Assembly: GCA_907163375.1 (NCBI GenBank)
Contig: CAJQUW010000515.1
Location: 124,001 to 188,000 of the forward strand
Reading direction: 5' to 3'
Length of the DNA: 64,000 bases
From: Prostheceraeus crozeri
Lineage: Eukaryota > Platyhelminthes > Polycladida > Euryleptidae
Positions within the stretch are counted from its first letter, which is position 1, and the number at the start of each line of letters is the position of its first letter. Below the pieces are notes generated by a model. The model made no database searches, was not told the origin of the DNA, and saw only the letters and a program-made list of their open reading frames with translations. Shown piece by piece: positions 17,793 to 31,011 of the stretch. The position numbers were made by a program, and so were the translations under genes.

Positions 17793-20700
17793 ATCCCAAA
17801 CACAAATGAATCTTTCTCTGAGACACGCTGTAGACAATTCAGTTTGAAATGATTTGATGACGTGATCAGTTAACTTTGAAGAGAAATTATATTCTGCTTC
17901 AATTTTTAAGTATGACGTAGCCATTAAGTGAACTTTTGAATTGAATCTGATGCATAAATCAGCGGCGGTCGGTAATCGTACTTTTTCTTCTGATTTCAAT
18001 CAAAAGGATACATCGTCTGTCCTCTTACTATTGGTAACTGTGCATTCGTGCTCGTGTTCTGAGTGAATGACTCGATTTCCTGTTAAGAGCGAATTTCCAC
18101 GAAATGCAGACAACCATCATCTATCACAATTGATTCATCTATTTCCAATAGATGTGTAGTTTACTGAAATAAGCTAGAATCTCCATTTAATCTTCGAATT
18201 CTGGATAACAGCGGATTTATTCAAAAAATGTCAACAAAATTCCAAATAATCTCATGATTCAGTACTTGACTTGTACTATTTACAGTAGGACTATAGAAAT
18301 TCAAAACATTTCTGTAAATCAGAAATGAAGATATCAGCGAGAAGATATCTTCAACTAAATGTTTGTTATGCTAGATTGTCAGGCGGTCCAATCTACAGCT
18401 CTTTCTCTAGAAAAACAGTAGGTATCGGAACACAATAATACTTTTGATCATATTTTATAACTTCCTCTATGATTTTCTGAATTTCGAACTTGTAATATAT
18501 CAACAACCATGCACCAACTTCTGAGAAAGCAAAGTAGTCGCAACAACTAGGAGACTTTCTTCGATCACAGCTCGTAGTCACAAGGCCGTCGCACAATAGG
18601 GCTATAATTAATCAGCAAGACATTACTCACAAGCCTGATCACGTTTTTTGTCAAAAATTTGATTATAAGTATCATCATTGTCAATTTCTAATGAAACTGT
18701 TGACGAGTAACGGCGTGCGATGAGGCACCACAAAACTCAGATGCTGATGAAACTACTCCACCTTCCACATGGCTTACTGGCAAATTCCAGCAAATTCCAC
18801 ATCAGATGGCTCTCTGAAGTCAATGATTCAAAGCTACCGACAAATGATGAGGTCCTGTGGGTCGACTCGTCACATGTCTTGAATTGGTTGTATCCCTTGC
18901 TTAATTTTTCGATTAGAAGATTACATGTGAAAATGACTTCAAATTCTGTACAATGCAGCTAGTTATTAAGAAAATATTTATCAGACTTTCACATCATTTG
19001 CTTATTCTGCCTGTTTGAGGATAGTGTTTTATCTTGATTGTTGCAAGTAATCTTGAACAAGATAATCCCATTCACCAAAAAATCTCATCTCATGTCAAAT
19101 AATAATAAAGGGAACTCACCTGCCAGCGTTAACATCAAGTCCGTAGGCGAAATAATACAATTTTCCATTTGGAGGTGTTGTATTTATTCGAAAACACATC
19201 GGAGGAAATTTTGCAGGAGCATCGTAGGAAGAGCTGCGACTAAGATAAAAACATTTCACGTTTATTTTAACATCAGAGGAATGTCAAAATATAGTGATTT
19301 ATTGTCTTTTGCATGTGGAATATCGAGGAATTGTCTGAATCAAATTTGCATCTCATACACCATCACAGATATTTGACATAAGTTTTCAACATCGCAGAAG
19401 ACTTTCTTTAAAAACCTGGATAAAATCTTGTAAGAAGAGACATTACCTTGCAGGAATTTAAAGCATCTTGTAAGAATGCGTATCATCTTGTTGGAATGAT
19501 AATTAGCGTTTTCAGAATACGCATGACAACCACAATAAGCGTAATTGGAGAATTTCGTTAAAGATTGCTTTACTAAGTAGATATATGTCTACCGTAATAC
19601 CTTCTAATAGATGCCGGGGTTCTATCCAATTACATTAAAATTTTATCGGTAAAAACACGATATCAACCATGACATTCGGTGAACCTACACAAAAATGCCG
19701 GCCTATTATATGACGGCTGTCGCTGCTACTAGTACAGTATACCGTAGCCTAGGTATTCTTGTAGCATAGTTACTCTAAATCTGTTAGTATTCAACACTAA
19801 AGTTCGTATTTATCTTTTGTCTAATCTCTGTTTCTGATGTCCGTATTATGCTTAAGTCATAGAAACCCATTCGCTGCATGGAATGACGAAAAAGGAAGCC
19901 CGTGTGATACCTGGGTGTGTACGGGAATACCGGTACGCACTGGTACATTATCAAAGATGGAAACTACATGTAAAATTCACTGTGTCACTATTAGCCAACA
20001 AATTGTGAGATCGTCATGTTTTGTATATGAATGCCTACCAGGTATACGGTAGGTACATGAGCAATTGTGCAGAAGTAACGGAATGTTTATGTATGGGCTA
20101 TAGGGTCCATAAAATGCCTCTGAGTCTGACCCGGGTTCCATCAGAGACTCCGGGTTCTATTAGCGGATATACTGTATCTTAAATTGCGCAATCACATACC
20201 GAAGTTTACCATCATAGTGGAAACCAGATATGATACATAATGCAAGAGTTTCCTCAGAACGTTTAAAAGTGTCTTGCAGGGGAGTCAGCTTAAACAAATC
20301 CCGTCGTAGCATCTGAAATATTGATTTCGACCAACAGTCGACATTCACAGGCTCATACTTACAAGAACTCAATATTAGTCAAAGTAGTATATTCACCTCA
20401 CAAATCAATAATGTAATGCATTTTAGGAATGGCAAAATCAAGAAATTTCCATCCTGACGAGCTTCATGAATTGGGCGATAATGACTTTCACAGAATCCCT
20501 GGTATAAGAAATTATTGTCCTTTGTTCCCCGGGTGCAGAGTTCAGTCTGTTAGTCAATTGTGAGGGGCGTGGATATGTGGATAAAAATGATCACTAGTAT
20601 GTGTCTGATAATTGCTCATTAATTGTGGCTATATTTATGGCTTTACAAAAAGTGGAAAGATGTGTTTTGATCAGAGAAACAAAAAAGACACACACATAAA

Positions 20701-23700
20701 TTACTAATAAAGCGCGTCATTACTGCCAGACGTTTTAACAAGTAGCATGTTCAGAGCATCTTCATAAATGCAGTAGTCAAATCAAAAATTGATGCGTTTC
20801 TAATAGAAGTCATCAAATGTTTGCAAAAAGTGGCAAAATTCACACCTTCAATATAAAGCACGTTTCAAAATAGGTTACAAATTTGATCTCCCAGTGGAAC
20901 AAAACCACTTTTGGTGAAATGTTGCTATTTCTAGAAGTCATAGAATCGTAGGTGAAGCGGATTACTTTCAAGGGGACAGCAATAATGCGACATGGGTGAC
21001 CGAATTGGCAGTACGGAATGAAGAGGTTTATACAAGTACATGGTTGCCTTTTCGTTGTCTCATAAAATTCCCACTTTTTCCCGCTTACAAAATGCAGGCT
21101 ATGATCTCACGAATATTACCACTTTAAATGCACAAAATGAAGTTTAGATTTTATAACTAGCATGAAAAATGTATTATTAAGTTTATCAAAAATATAATTA
21201 CAGTTATCTTAAATTTACAATATTAAAACTAATTAATAATGAATCGAAGAACAGATAAAAGAGAAAAATTGAAAAAAGATGTGAGCATTGAAAATTTATA
21301 TAATCATAATACATATTTTTCCTTAAAGAAAAAAAAATGATAGAGAAATTCACAATTAGATACACGTCTTTTATTAATTAAGATTTTTATAAAATCTATG
21401 CATGCATCAAGAGATAGCTTGAAATATTACATACCACATTATTGAAGTATTACATATTGCATTATATGTTAGGGCAAAAGTTTCAGACAAAAGATGTTAA
21501 AAGCCTATAACACAGAAATACCCACTTATTTCAGTTTTTATTCTAATACAGCCGAAATTCCCGGTAATGTCCGTGCGGGAAGACAAATAACTGAAATTCC
21601 CGCTCATTCCCGCTTTTAAGCTCGCGGTGACAACCATGTTTATAGGTTGGAGTGAGCTTCACTGAGCGCAACTAGAGTTGAATGAATCTGAATCTGAATC
21701 TGAAATGAAATGAAACTCTGCAGATCTTCGGAGTCACTTAAAATTTGAATCTAGTCCAAAAACGACAAAAAATTGACGGCAAGCTTGACGAACAATCTCT
21801 AATAGATAGAATCAGACTGAACTCGGAACTGTAGAGAGCTAAAGGCGAAAGTTCTACTAGATAGGGCACGTTAACAGTAGTCGCAAGAAAGGGTTCAGTA
21901 GCAAGAGTGACTTGAATGACACATCGGCTGCAAGTTGTAGATGTACAGTTTGAAATGAAAACCTCTCTCACTTCAATAATGACCACAAGTTACTGATGTT
22001 GCTATACTCTATGCATTGAAATGATTGTAATGAAATATTTGATATTTGAGTCAACAAGTACACAATATATTATCAAATTAAATCTTCGACAAAAGTCGGA
22101 GAATGGCTCAAAGAAGTGCTTCCTAGTGGGAGTGGGGCTCCGCAGAGCTCTGATAACACTATATGTAAATGAACTAATTAAGCACATTTGCCTTAACTTT
22201 AACATGAAAGTTTTACTGTAAAATACGTGTAAATCATTCTAGCAGATTAAGCAAATCAAAATTTTCGCATTTTGCATGCATATTATCAATTACTTTTGTA
22301 TCAATCAACGGCATACGGGAAAATGTAGATGCAGTTGCACCTGCATCATGCAGCATGTATTTACATTATTTATAATCTAAAATCTATGCGTACTTTGTCA
22401 TAATTTCTCGTCCTTATTAGTTGGCATTCCTTGCATCGTTAAACAAAGAATAGGCTCATTATATTGAAACACTGGAATATCACACACTGGAAAGTTCAAA
22501 TAAGCTGTATAATTGATTTTTGTCGTGAGAGATTATGAATAAAACTTACTGATGTAATGTCAATGTTTTTCCAGATATATCGAAGGACCGATTGATGTTG
22601 GAAGTTCGTGGAGGAGCTGACCGAATCCGCATTCTAAAAAATGAATCGTTTGGTTAGTTACGGTTTTCCGGGGATTGCTGTTATCAGAGCAAAACCTTTT
22701 ATTTTCCAAAATAGGTATGTGAACTCTCGAACTCTCTGGCTATCTCAATCATTGTTGACAATGCTTTAAAGCTCGCTTCCTGGAGACCTCAAAGTAGTCA
22801 TTGATATATCGAGAGAACGTGAAACCTTACTAGAGAGAAAAACAACAAACACTCGATTGTGGACAATAGAGTCATCTAATGAACCCTCAGTTGAACTTAT
22901 GTTGCGAAATTGAAATGTTGCGCATTTCATCATAGCTTGCCAACACCGTTATTAACATTTTATCCTCATCTGTAACGTAAGTTTGCGATTATCAATTTGT
23001 AAGGCCAATACAATGTATAGCAGAATTTGTCTATATCAGCTGCTAATGTATCGTAGATTATCATTGTGCAGGAGTGGATTGCTACATCTTTCTTGATCGG
23101 AGAATCTCGATCTGGGCCAATTTGCTATTCTTTTAACCAATGATATTCGTCTAAATCAACATAATAGAAATATGTAATTTATCCATCTACATGAATTATT
23201 AGAAAGTCCGAATGACAGAAACTGCAGCATCACACAAAAATAAATAACCAAATAAGAATGCAGATACAATATTATTTGTACACTAACATCATTAGCGTAG
23301 TCTCAAACAGAAAGTTTCAACGTAAATTATGATTCTATTATTTCTACTATAAAGAGATTTCTATCTAATTAATATAATAATTGTAAATAATTAATTTTGA
23401 ATTTAGACATTTCAAATAACCCGAACTATTCTTTGCTTGATAATATCAAAACATTGATGTGAATACCAGCACGAAACCGAATAGGATTCATCTTTAGCTC
23501 CTACTTCTTCTGAATACTGAAAGGATGGGAAAATGATTTTGTGACCATTTATAGATATTATTGTCAACATGAAGTGGCATTTATCTACTTTCCAACGTTT
23601 ACATCATTAAGAATGGCAGAATATGCTAAGTAACTTAATTACTCAAAAGGTGCCATTTGACTGCAAGATCGCTCCTTCAAGGTAGCCAACTTAAAGCAAA

Positions 23701-25786
23701 AGCAGTTCGTCTGGTTTGATCAAGTTAGATTTTGTCACAAGTTCTCTGTGGTCACGCAAGGCTTTTTGTGCAGAAAGACTTAATTCATAGTCGCTGAAGT
23801 TCTCAAAGAGATGACATCAAAAAACGATCACACAAATGTTGAGATTTAGAAAAGCAAAGCGTCTGTCAGATTTGATATTGTTCAAACAATGATCATTTTT
23901 TCATGTATTCGCTCTTTTTTATAAAACATCCATCAAATAGATTTCTGTGATTTATAAACGACACTATCCCTTGAGCTAAAATCATTTTCAGGTACATTTG
24001 ACAATTGAATTCAAATATCTGCATTTTATAACAAGGTTTGCACAGCACCTATATCATAAAGTGTGACAGAGATTTACCGACCGGATATTAAACAAGATGC
24101 GCAAGGATTTGAATCTAATCATTATCTTGTCTTTCGTCGGAAATCATAATGAATACATTCGCTGAATTTCAAATGCTTGAGATCAACGACAGCTATCAAA
24201 CAAGACCTGAATTGCTAAATGAAGGAATAGAAATCATTCAATGACATCTTCCATGTCTGTAAGAAATGATAAATAGTTAATGAGATGAGACTAATAAATT
24301 TCGATGAAAACATTTTTCCTTGAAATGCAGAAGTACTTCAAAATCAGAACGAAAAGTGCACTGCACGTCCAGACGAACGTGAAATATTTAAAACTTGAAG
24401 CCCAGTTTCTAATCTAGTATGTCTTATGACTAAAAAATGCATTTTGCGCTCTCCAAGATTGCACGTCGTACTTAAGAACAGTACATTGATTACCGAAGCA
24501 TACATGTATATAGACCGCACACTTTGTCAATTACTCTTGAAATGCAATTGATTAAAATTACAAATTACTCCGTTTTTCTTCAATTACATTTCAATTACTT
24601 TAGATTAGATATAGGCCTATAATTAATTGCCGGCATTGCACTATTCGTTTTCCCAATATATATTTTTTCTGGGCGGATATGCAAAAGTCAATCATTATTG
24701 CTCCCCCCCCCCGAATACAAACTACGCTTGTAGCCTTGATATAAAATTGCCCCAAGTGTTTTCGCCTGATGTAAATACTTCGATACAAACTGAATATGCA
24801 GTGCCGTGATATCTAAATTCGTGGCATCTAGGACACTTGCTTGCGATAGCAATTTCATCTCCGTCTAGGCTTAAATTGATTTAAAGATTCAAACTGTGGC
24901 CTCTTGAAGAACTTATGTACCTCTTATTTTCAGAGGGGAAATCAATGGTACTAGTTTCCTGATTTACATTTCCGATCAGCATTTAGAGGGTGAAAGAATG
25001 TCACAACAGCGACACTTAATTTAGATTTTGACAATTAGTTTTGCAGTAAATTTCTTCGAAAAATGCTGGTAATTGTACACCCGGTGCACATCTAGGCCTA
25101 TGTAAGTGTTTTAACGCATTATCGACGAGGACTGCAAGGCAATTTAAAATGCGAGCTAATGAACAGAACTGACCGTAAAGTAATTGCAATTATATCTCAA
25201 TTACATGACTGAAAATGTAATTGATCACAAATACTAATTACAGTAATTGCACTCGTAATCGCAATTACGTCATTGTAATCGCAATAAATATTGCAGCACA
25301 AGTCTGATAGGCCATGTGGCAAAAAATTCCATCGAATGGGAACTAATGATGAGAATTAGATATGTGGCAAAATTGTTCTACCAAAATCGTACCTATTTCC
25401 AGTCAATCATAATGCTGAAAATTGGCTTTCTGATATTCCGAAACTTAGTAGTTTAGTACGCATTGCGCGAAGATTTTTGAAACAGAATTAAGTTTGGAAT
25501 TCATTAATTTTTGGATTCAACCCTTTCTTAACGGTGACCCCCAGAAACATATATGAGAAGGCACATTAATGAAAATGATCGCTCGCGCTGCAATTTCCAC
25601 AAATGCTTTGCACTAACTGTCAATCTGAAGGCATCTCTTCTTCAGGTTAACTGCGGCGACAACGTGGTACTGTGCATGTCTCATGAGACTACGTCGAAGC
25701 GAAAGGAAGTAACAATCTCAGTTCACAAGCACCTGCTAGTGGACATTTCGGTAGCTGTCGCCTCCTAGATATGGGCAGGGGTATCG
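17793..25786. other. Long stretch without a recognised gene
   Basis: Only short ORFs occur and none shows a domain or convincing splice context. The DNA is AT-rich with homopolymer runs. A few GAATCT repeats (about 21,680-21,710) and CCCGC/GCGGG words (about 21,545-21,620) hint at old transposon debris. I see nothing else. Confidence 0.5.
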
Positions 25787-27622
25787 CAGTGGCGGACCCA
25801 AGGGGGGGGTTGCCGGGATGCATCCCCCCCCCCACCAGCTCAAACTTGATTGTGGGTTGTAAATGTAAGCAATACATTTTGGCAATTAGTTCATTAAAAG
25901 TACAAGTAATTATCGTAGTCTGGAACATATTTGGCCCAATTTCTCTTGTGATTATATAATAAACATCTGGATTTCTTATCAGCATGGAGACATGAATTAA
26001 GGAAAGGCGAGAACCTCTAACCAAGGAATGAAGAGGTCTCTGCAGAAGTTTGCTTACATTAAGCTGTAGCATCTCTGACGCACAAGGCGCAGGTGACCTG
26101 TTTAATGCCGATTTTAGAAGTTCCACTTGAATTATGTAATTTGCAGATGTTATTCCTATCAACTCCGGCAAGATTTCGTTAAGGTTGAATAAGTGATTCT
26201 GGACCTGACGACCAACCGAATTACGCGAGCGGCGAGTGGCGAGTACGAGCTATCCACTTGTTCCTGAATTTCCAATGAGAACGCATGATTTGCACATTCT
26301 CGCACTATTCGTTCTTGATAGCTTTATAAACGATGTCAACTGAGAGGAGAGCCAAGTTGAATTACTGCTGCTACTTTTCGTGCAAACTTTCATCCCTATC
26401 TGTCCTTCATCATTGGTTATTTTGATGTAAAGAAGTGAGCATTCAAATTTTGAAGATGAAAATGATCACATTCAAGGTCGGTGGTACAATACAGTATGGG
26501 GTAACCCCCTCAGCGGCACCAGAAGCCCTGTCGCTGCGTCGTTTCTGACAGCAGATTCGACTAACTCCGGCGTGAGGGACCTCGGCCCCGGGTAACTGCT
26601 TGGGTGTTCCTCTTTGGTGGCAAAGCGGAAGAGCTCCGCTATCGAAGCTTCGCCGGAGGAAGAATAACTCAAGGGCTTAGTGTACCACCGACTTGGCCAT
26701 GAGAAGTAGGATGACCCCAGTGACGGCTGGCCACCACTTACTGTATGTTTTAACAGCAAGTTTAGAACTCCTCCCCTACTTCGTCCGGATGACCTGTCTG
26801 GGTGTAGTGTCGAGAGCAACAACTTTGACAGTCTGAGAAGCTAGCAGGTACCTTGATCGGATGCCATCTGAGAAAGACCTACCTGAGAGTGGAGACGGAA
26901 GTTTAAAGTTGCGATCGATTCGCCAGCAGCTCCGGTCATGAGTCAGTAGCGCGTCTCATCTCGGAAGTAGTTAAGTTAGGGGTAAAATTTGAACTTGTAT
27001 TTCCAGTTACTTTTGAGAAGTCGCTGAGGTTACACGTACAGCAGCAAGTCTCACAGCCAATTTTTTCAACTATTTTGTTCAGCGTTGATTTTCCACAAGA
27101 ATACACAAAAAATGACGAGTAATTTGCTCTTCACATCAGATTTATAAAATTCCTAAGAAAAATCAGTAAAAATTAAATTACATAGTGTGTATGTAAGCTA
27201 TAGCTGCTTCAATAAGCCACAAGTAATCGTCATATGAAAACATTATTGCGTTATCACTAACTTATATTGCATTTTAAAGGAATGGATTTATAAAGAATAC
27301 ACAATTACAAATTTAGCCTTAGGCCCCATGAATATTACAGTCAAATTTCTTGCCTTAATGAGATTTCTCAATGATTCTAGGAAAATAGGCTGAAATCATT
27401 GCTAATAACGAAAGACTATCAATGCTATAAAAAATTGTTGTCAACTAATAAGCTTAATTGAAAAGAAGATGTAACTTATGACTGTTGAATTGTAAAACAT
27501 AATGCCGTGCCTGAATTTGAATCTACGGATTTATTCAACTAGAGCATTGAGGCACCTGTTTGACTGCTTGAGTACAACACCAATCATCCCCCCCCTACCA
27601 GAAATTTCTGCGTCCGCCACTG
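25787..27622. mobile_element. Non-autonomous hAT element with perfect 8-bp duplication
   Basis: The left end CAGTGGCGGAC and right end GTCCGCCACTG are inverted. Both flanks read GGGTATCG (25,779-25,786 and 27,623-27,630), a perfect 8-bp target duplication as made by hAT transposases. Next to each end lies a G or C homopolymer. The 1.8-kb interior holds no transposase. A GC-richer island at about 26,470-26,830 has a 116-codon frame without recognisable domain. Confidence 0.85.
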
Positions 27623-27845
27623 GGGTATCGTTGGCCTTCAATATGCTGTACGAGTATCTGGATAAATGAAGTAGCTTCTCCATCACTCCGACAGGATGGG
27701 AAATGATGACATCTTCGCAGACACGGAAATGGGAGAGAGGATCCACTGAAGGCGGTCACAATTTGGGTAGAAAAATTTTCCCTTAAATTGATGAGATGGG
27801 TGAGCGAAATAACTTCACTGCGCAGATGCAGATATTCATTCCCAC

Positions 27846-29509
27846 CAGGGATGTGGAGTCCTGTCATTTTTATAGGACTCCGGGTGGCAAGTATATATAG
27901 CCTTTTTTTGAAAAAAAAGCTGGTAACCTAGTGGTATCAATGTGGTTGAATCTGTATGTAGGGGATTTGACGGCGATTATACGTGCATAAAAAGGCGCGC
28001 GAATCAGCCTCCATTCAGTTCTACCATAAGACCAGCTTATAGCGTTCTTCCCCTTCAGGCGTCCCAGACACACCAAGGCAAAATCATTGTCAATGTGTTG
28101 CGGATGTGAAATCAGCGCAGAGATGCCAAGCTGTTTGATGATTCAAAGTCAGAATTTATTGAGTGATGAAAAGTCAGTTCTGACTGCTTCTAGTGGGTAT
28201 GCCCATGGGTATACCCACGGAGTCCCCACACCCACGGCAGCCTGAAGATAACGTAAGATAAGGGAAGGAACGCCATGCCTGACACTGCACAATTGAAATG
28301 AGTAGTTTGAGATTAAAAAGAAATATAGAAAGAAGGAAAATATCACCAGGGTAAGACGAGAGCGGTGACATGCTCCTTTTGATTACACAAATCTGGAGTT
28401 GAGTACTGTATACCAAGAGCCTCCATAATGCGTAAAATGAAATCATGATTAGAGAGGTATACAACTTTAAAGCAAGTTCTTGCAACGAGTTACTGCATTT
28501 GATGGAATTCTAGTTGAACAAGGAGGACATTTCAGCAGATTCGACAGCCACGTCGGAGTATGATCCCGTATGCGATCCTCAAGACGTCTTCCTGTTCTGC
28601 CCCGATACGTGCAGCCTGATAGGAACTGATAGATAACGCTATGTTGGAGCAAAACAGGAAGTTTATCTTGGGAGACGCAACTGGGATTCGACACGTGGTG
28701 AAAGTCAACAGTGGTTTACAGGCATTACAAAAAGAAAATGTTTGACGAGCAATTCGTCTTAAAAATGATGCCGCCTTTTCACCTATGAATGACAGCCTGA
28801 CAAAAATAGGCTTCTTTTCAGGACCCAAACAGTTTTCTTGGTTGCGATTTTACTTCAAATATTGGTTGATAAAAAATGGTGGGTAGCCGTTTTCTAACAG
28901 AGTTGTTCTGATAAATTGCAACTCGGCCGCTAAACAGTCTGCTGAATACTAGTCTGCCCGAGACGCTAAGGACTTGATGAGGGCCACTTTGTGACAGCGA
29001 GGAATCCAAGTGATCCAAGTACTTTTTCGAAAAATAGAGGTACAGACACTGCCATCTGACAGACGTGTACACAAAACGTCTCTAAGGTAATGAGTTGTTG
29101 CTTTCTTTTTCAAAAGTATATTTAATAGCCGGATGGCATTAGTTCAAAATTTTGAGTACGTCATCAGCATTGTGATCCTTATTTATAAGGACAAAGCAAT
29201 CGTCAACGTATCTTACAAACATATGTGTACCACTACTTAGCTCAGTTATAATTTTTGACTCGAGAAATCCCATAAAGATTTCTGCAAAAATAGGACCAAG
29301 ACAAGAGCCCATGCTAACACAATCAACCTGACGATTATATTTACCATTGAGCAGAAACTGAACAAAGTTTGCATAGACGAATTTCGTGACATAAATGTTG
29401 AAACATTACGCAGTCTTCTAGAACTGTGTACACGTAATGTATATTATTTGATAGGACTCCGACTCCACCAAAAATGATAGGACTCCGGGACTCCGACTCC
29501 GCATCCCTG
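27846..29509. mobile_element. CAGGGATG-ended hAT-like element enclosing a Penelope remnant
   Basis: The left end CAGGGATGTGGAGTC and right end GACTCCGCATCCCTG pair with one mismatch. Further inward both carry ATAGGACTCCGGG-type words. The flanking 8-mers ATTCCCAC and ATTCACGC agree at six of eight. A solitary end of the same kind lies at about 60,400-60,491. The interior includes a broken Penelope-like element. Confidence 0.5.
28467..29410 (-). pseudogene. Penelope-like element fragment: RT and GIY-YIG pieces
   Basis: On the minus strand an open piece (29,410-29,140) reads VSMGSCLGPIFAEIF and later FVRYVDDCFVLIN, the RT segments around the catalytic Asp pair typical of Penelope-like elements. 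Downstream frames carry KPIFVRLSFIGEKA and finally CTYRGRTGRRLEDRIRDH with PTWL, the core of a GIY-YIG endonuclease in which the expected Gly/Ile of YIG is altered. Several frameshifts and stops separate the pieces, so no protein can be made. The order RT then endonuclease is that of the family. Confidence 0.75.
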
Positions 29510-29552
29510 ATTCACGCAGTTTTCTAATGTTGGAAGCGACATGCATAGTGTG

Positions 29553-29745
29553 GTCTTCGTGGCACAGTGCTAGAGTGCTTGACTTAGGGATCTTTCGGTG
29601 CAGAGGTCGAGATCCGAAAGTGTCATTGGAAGTCGTTAAGAAGGGCATCCGGACTAAAAAGATCGCAACGCTCCAGATTGAAGTCTGACTGTGTCAGTAC
29701 CGTCCAAGCCCTCAGTCACTGGGAGTAGTAACGTTAAACCATCAT
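29553..29745 (+). mobile_element. tRNA-derived SINE
   Basis: The head shows an A-box-like GGCACAGTGCTAGAGTG and a B-box-like GGTCGAGATCC about 30 bases on. The body has GTCGTTAAGAAGGGCATCCG, which is met in several invertebrate SINEs. The end is AT-rich with GTAACGTTAAACC. The RNA polymerase III boxes are imperfect. Confidence 0.6.
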
Positions 29746-30158
29746 ATTCACATGCATCTCTACCATTGATCAACGTTCGCCCGCTGCTTTCTATGGATGA
29801 TACATAGAGTCAGTGTTGCGTCACACCCGAGCGAGAGCTGTGAGCTCTCTGGTTACCGTGAACGCATTGCACATTCATGGTTATTTGAGTTGCTGTTGCT
29901 GACATAAAAACATAAAAGGTCCTTAACATCTCTGCGAGACCTCAAAAGGTGTCGTGACCGGCAATGTGAGAATCACTCGGCTAGACTGTTGCTCCTTTGG
30001 ACTCCACTTTGCTCCTTTGGGTGGATAGTTATGAAACTACATGTATTTCATGAGCATTACTTCATTTGATGATTCAATGGGAATGCAGACAAACATTGTG
30101 TGAAGAACATTAGTCAATTATTTTTTTAATTAGTCCATTAATTCAAAGAAATTCTTAC

Positions 30159-30367
30159 CGATTCTTTCCATCGACTTTCAGATTGCTCAATAACCGCTTC
30201 ATTTCCGCTGCCATCTTGTGGATAGCTATCTCCTTGTTATTGGCTATATCCTTGTCACATAGCAATTCGCTGAGTTGTCCCTGCACTTGCTTTTCGGTTG
30301 GGATTTCTGACATCTCGTTCAAAACTTGTTCTAGTTGTCGATCAAGATCCTCGAAGTTGTAGCAGAC
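30159..30367 (-). CDS. Candidate internal exon of a host gene
   Basis: The minus strand has a pyrimidine tract ending in CTCAAAG before the frame and a good donor, ATCG|GTAAGAA, after it. The 209-bp exon starts in phase 0 and encodes VCYNFEDLDRQLEQVL and a charged helical run ending KVDGKNR. Heptad-like leucines suggest a coiled coil. I do not recognise the protein. The only other host-like coding piece, at 53,332-53,994 on the same strand, ends in phase 0 at a GAG|GTAAAG donor, so the two could belong to one gene with a 23-kb intron; this is inference. Confidence 0.45.
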
Positions 30368-30697
30368 CTTTGAGGAAAGAAAGAAAGCATCAGCAACCAC
30401 AAATGAAAACATAAATGTCCATATGAAACATTGAAGAAGTTTTTAGCCTGAAACTACTACCAGGGAATGAGGTTGCGTATGCAACTTTCACATGTAATCA
30501 TTGTGCACATCTTGACTGCTACAAAATTGCACGTCTGCCGGATCAGATCGCATTCTTTCATAAACAGTTTGGGTTGAAAGGCCGCAAGTATTTTCAATAG
30601 AGACATTTGAGAATTGTGATATATTAGATTATAACATGATTTTATTGAGGTTTTGAATGCATATTCAAGTTTTGCAGGTATTTCTTCAATATAATTT

Positions 30698-31011
30698 GTT
30701 TATAAATAGATAAAGCCACCAAATTCTTTTTCATGAAATCAAAAAACTAATTTCTTGCACAATGCACTTCGTCCATTCCTATTCAAGTGCAAGCATTGGA
30801 CTGAATATAAAATATAAAATCTGATAGATCATGGGTTTGCGTACTCTCAATTTTGTTCATAGATTTATTACTGTGCAAGTATATGATCTCAGATTTTGTA
30901 TTTTATATTCAGTCTTTGTTTGTACTTGAATAAGAATGGACGACATTTATTGTGCAAGGAATTAGTTTTTAATTTTATGAAAATGAATTTGGTGGCTTCA
31001 TTTATTTATAA
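30698..31011. mobile_element. Foldback MITE, about 0.3 kb
   Basis: The left arm (from 30,698) and the reverse complement of the right arm (to 31,011) share long stretches, for example AAGCCACCAAATTC, TTGCACAAT, CGTCCATTC and GACTGAATATAAAATA. The arms are about 130 bases with a short centre. No coding capacity. Confidence 0.65.

Noticed and set aside
25689..26171. 160-codon minus-strand frame
   Set aside because: Crosses the hAT element border and its C/G homopolymer, so it cannot be an old gene.
26472..26822. 116-codon minus-strand frame in the GC-richer island
   Set aside because: No domain, Ser/Pro/Arg-rich by composition, inside a non-autonomous hAT element.
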